Below are positions 63,891 to 64,000 of a stretch of 64,000 bases of DNA, in pieces; position 1 is the first letter of the stretch, and each line of letters begins with the position of its first letter. The translations under genes and the position numbers were made by a program. The stretch is from Nocardiopsis sp. YSL2 (GTDB taxonomy: Bacteria; Actinomycetota; Actinomycetes; Streptosporangiales; Streptosporangiaceae): the NCBI RefSeq assembly GCF_030555055.1, contig NZ_JAMOAO010000001.1, positions 4,650,001 through 4,714,000 on the forward strand. The letters run 5' to 3'. The notes under the pieces are model-generated. The model had not been told where the DNA came from. It made no database searches and saw only the letters and a list, made by a program, of their open reading frames with translations.

Positions 63891-64000
63891 ATGGCGGAGG
63901 GTTCGCGGGGCGCTGTCCTGGTGACACTGCCCGACCGGGAGGACGCCGTCGAGCTGGCCGAGCAGCTCCAGGAGCAGGGCTACGAGCCGTGCCGTGTGCA
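63891..64000 (+). CDS. Unidentified protein (3' truncated at window edge)
   Basis: Only the first 36 residues are in view, beginning MAEGSRGAVLVTLPDREDA, then VELAEQLQEQGYEPCRV. ATG at 63891 has GGAGAGGGG upstream. The pattern, a beta strand followed by a helix and GYEPCRV, suggests an alpha/beta ferredoxin-like small domain, but too little is visible to name it. Divergent from ileS. Confidence 0.6.
   Translation, partial: MAEGSRGAVLVTLPDREDAVELAEQLQEQGYEPCRV

Overview
The window is very GC-rich and almost fully coding, from a high-GC Gram-positive bacterium (Actinomycetota). Supporting signs are the sepF-yggT-divIVA set next to ftsZ, a MurE with the meso-diaminopimelate motif, frequent GTG and TTG starts, many apparently leaderless genes, a translational T-box on ileS and a degenerate PriA. 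Gene content and order fit the Nocardiopsis/Thermobifida/Streptomonospora group. That placement is inference from recalled gene order, not a database match.

Layout. (1) About 1-8.6 kb: a 5'-truncated cysteine-desulfurase-like enzyme, a degenerate SAM-methyltransferase-like protein, a DinB-fold protein, reverse-strand priA, then fmt, rsmB and rpe. (2) 8.7-13.4 kb: a PAP2 phosphatase, then an FMN riboswitch controlling ribE, ribBA, ribH and a PH-domain membrane protein. (3) 13.5-21.9 kb: accessory genes. These are an XdhC/MocA-like pair without a molybdoenzyme, an aldose epimerase-like protein, a 914-residue membrane-anchored Ser/Thr kinase, a DUF2470 protein, a divergent yceI/marR pair with two candidate operators, and an SseB-like protein. 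(4) 22-30 kb: a prepilin peptidase, aroC, a RelE-toxin remnant, aroK-aroB, efp-nusB, a methyltransferase, dinB and a DUF3040 protein. (5) 30.4-35.2 kb, reverse strand: moxR, DUF58 and transglutaminase genes. (6) 35.6-60.3 kb: the division and cell-wall (dcw) cluster, in the order mraZ-rsmH-ftsL-ftsI, an inverted mmuM, murE, murF-mraY-murD-ftsW-murG-murC, ftsQ, ftsZ, pgeF-yggS-sepF-yggT, divIVA, then a long acidic membrane protein. (7) 60.3-64 kb: reverse-strand ileS with a T-box leader, and the start of one more forward gene.

How the genes work together. The dcw block makes the peptidoglycan precursor (MurC/D/E/F, MraY, MurG), assembles the septum (FtsZ, SepF, FtsQ, FtsL, FtsW, FtsI) and marks the poles (DivIVA). 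MraZ is expected to control the first promoter through four 10-bp-spaced boxes that overlap it. Several dcw genes overlap by 4 bp (translational coupling), but the cluster is cut into separate transcripts by the inverted mmuM, a strong hairpin after murE, and own promoters before ftsZ and divIVA.

Most notable items. IleRS carries GVHH in place of the HIGH signature, a change I recall being linked to extreme mupirocin resistance. A dispersed tandem repeat (51-bp and 87-bp versions) is translated inside the DUF58 protein at one locus and lies non-coding just before pgeF at the other. The acidic protein after divIVA has five copies of a YR[IVA]P motif. I saw no tRNA, rRNA, CRISPR array, insertion sequence or prophage.
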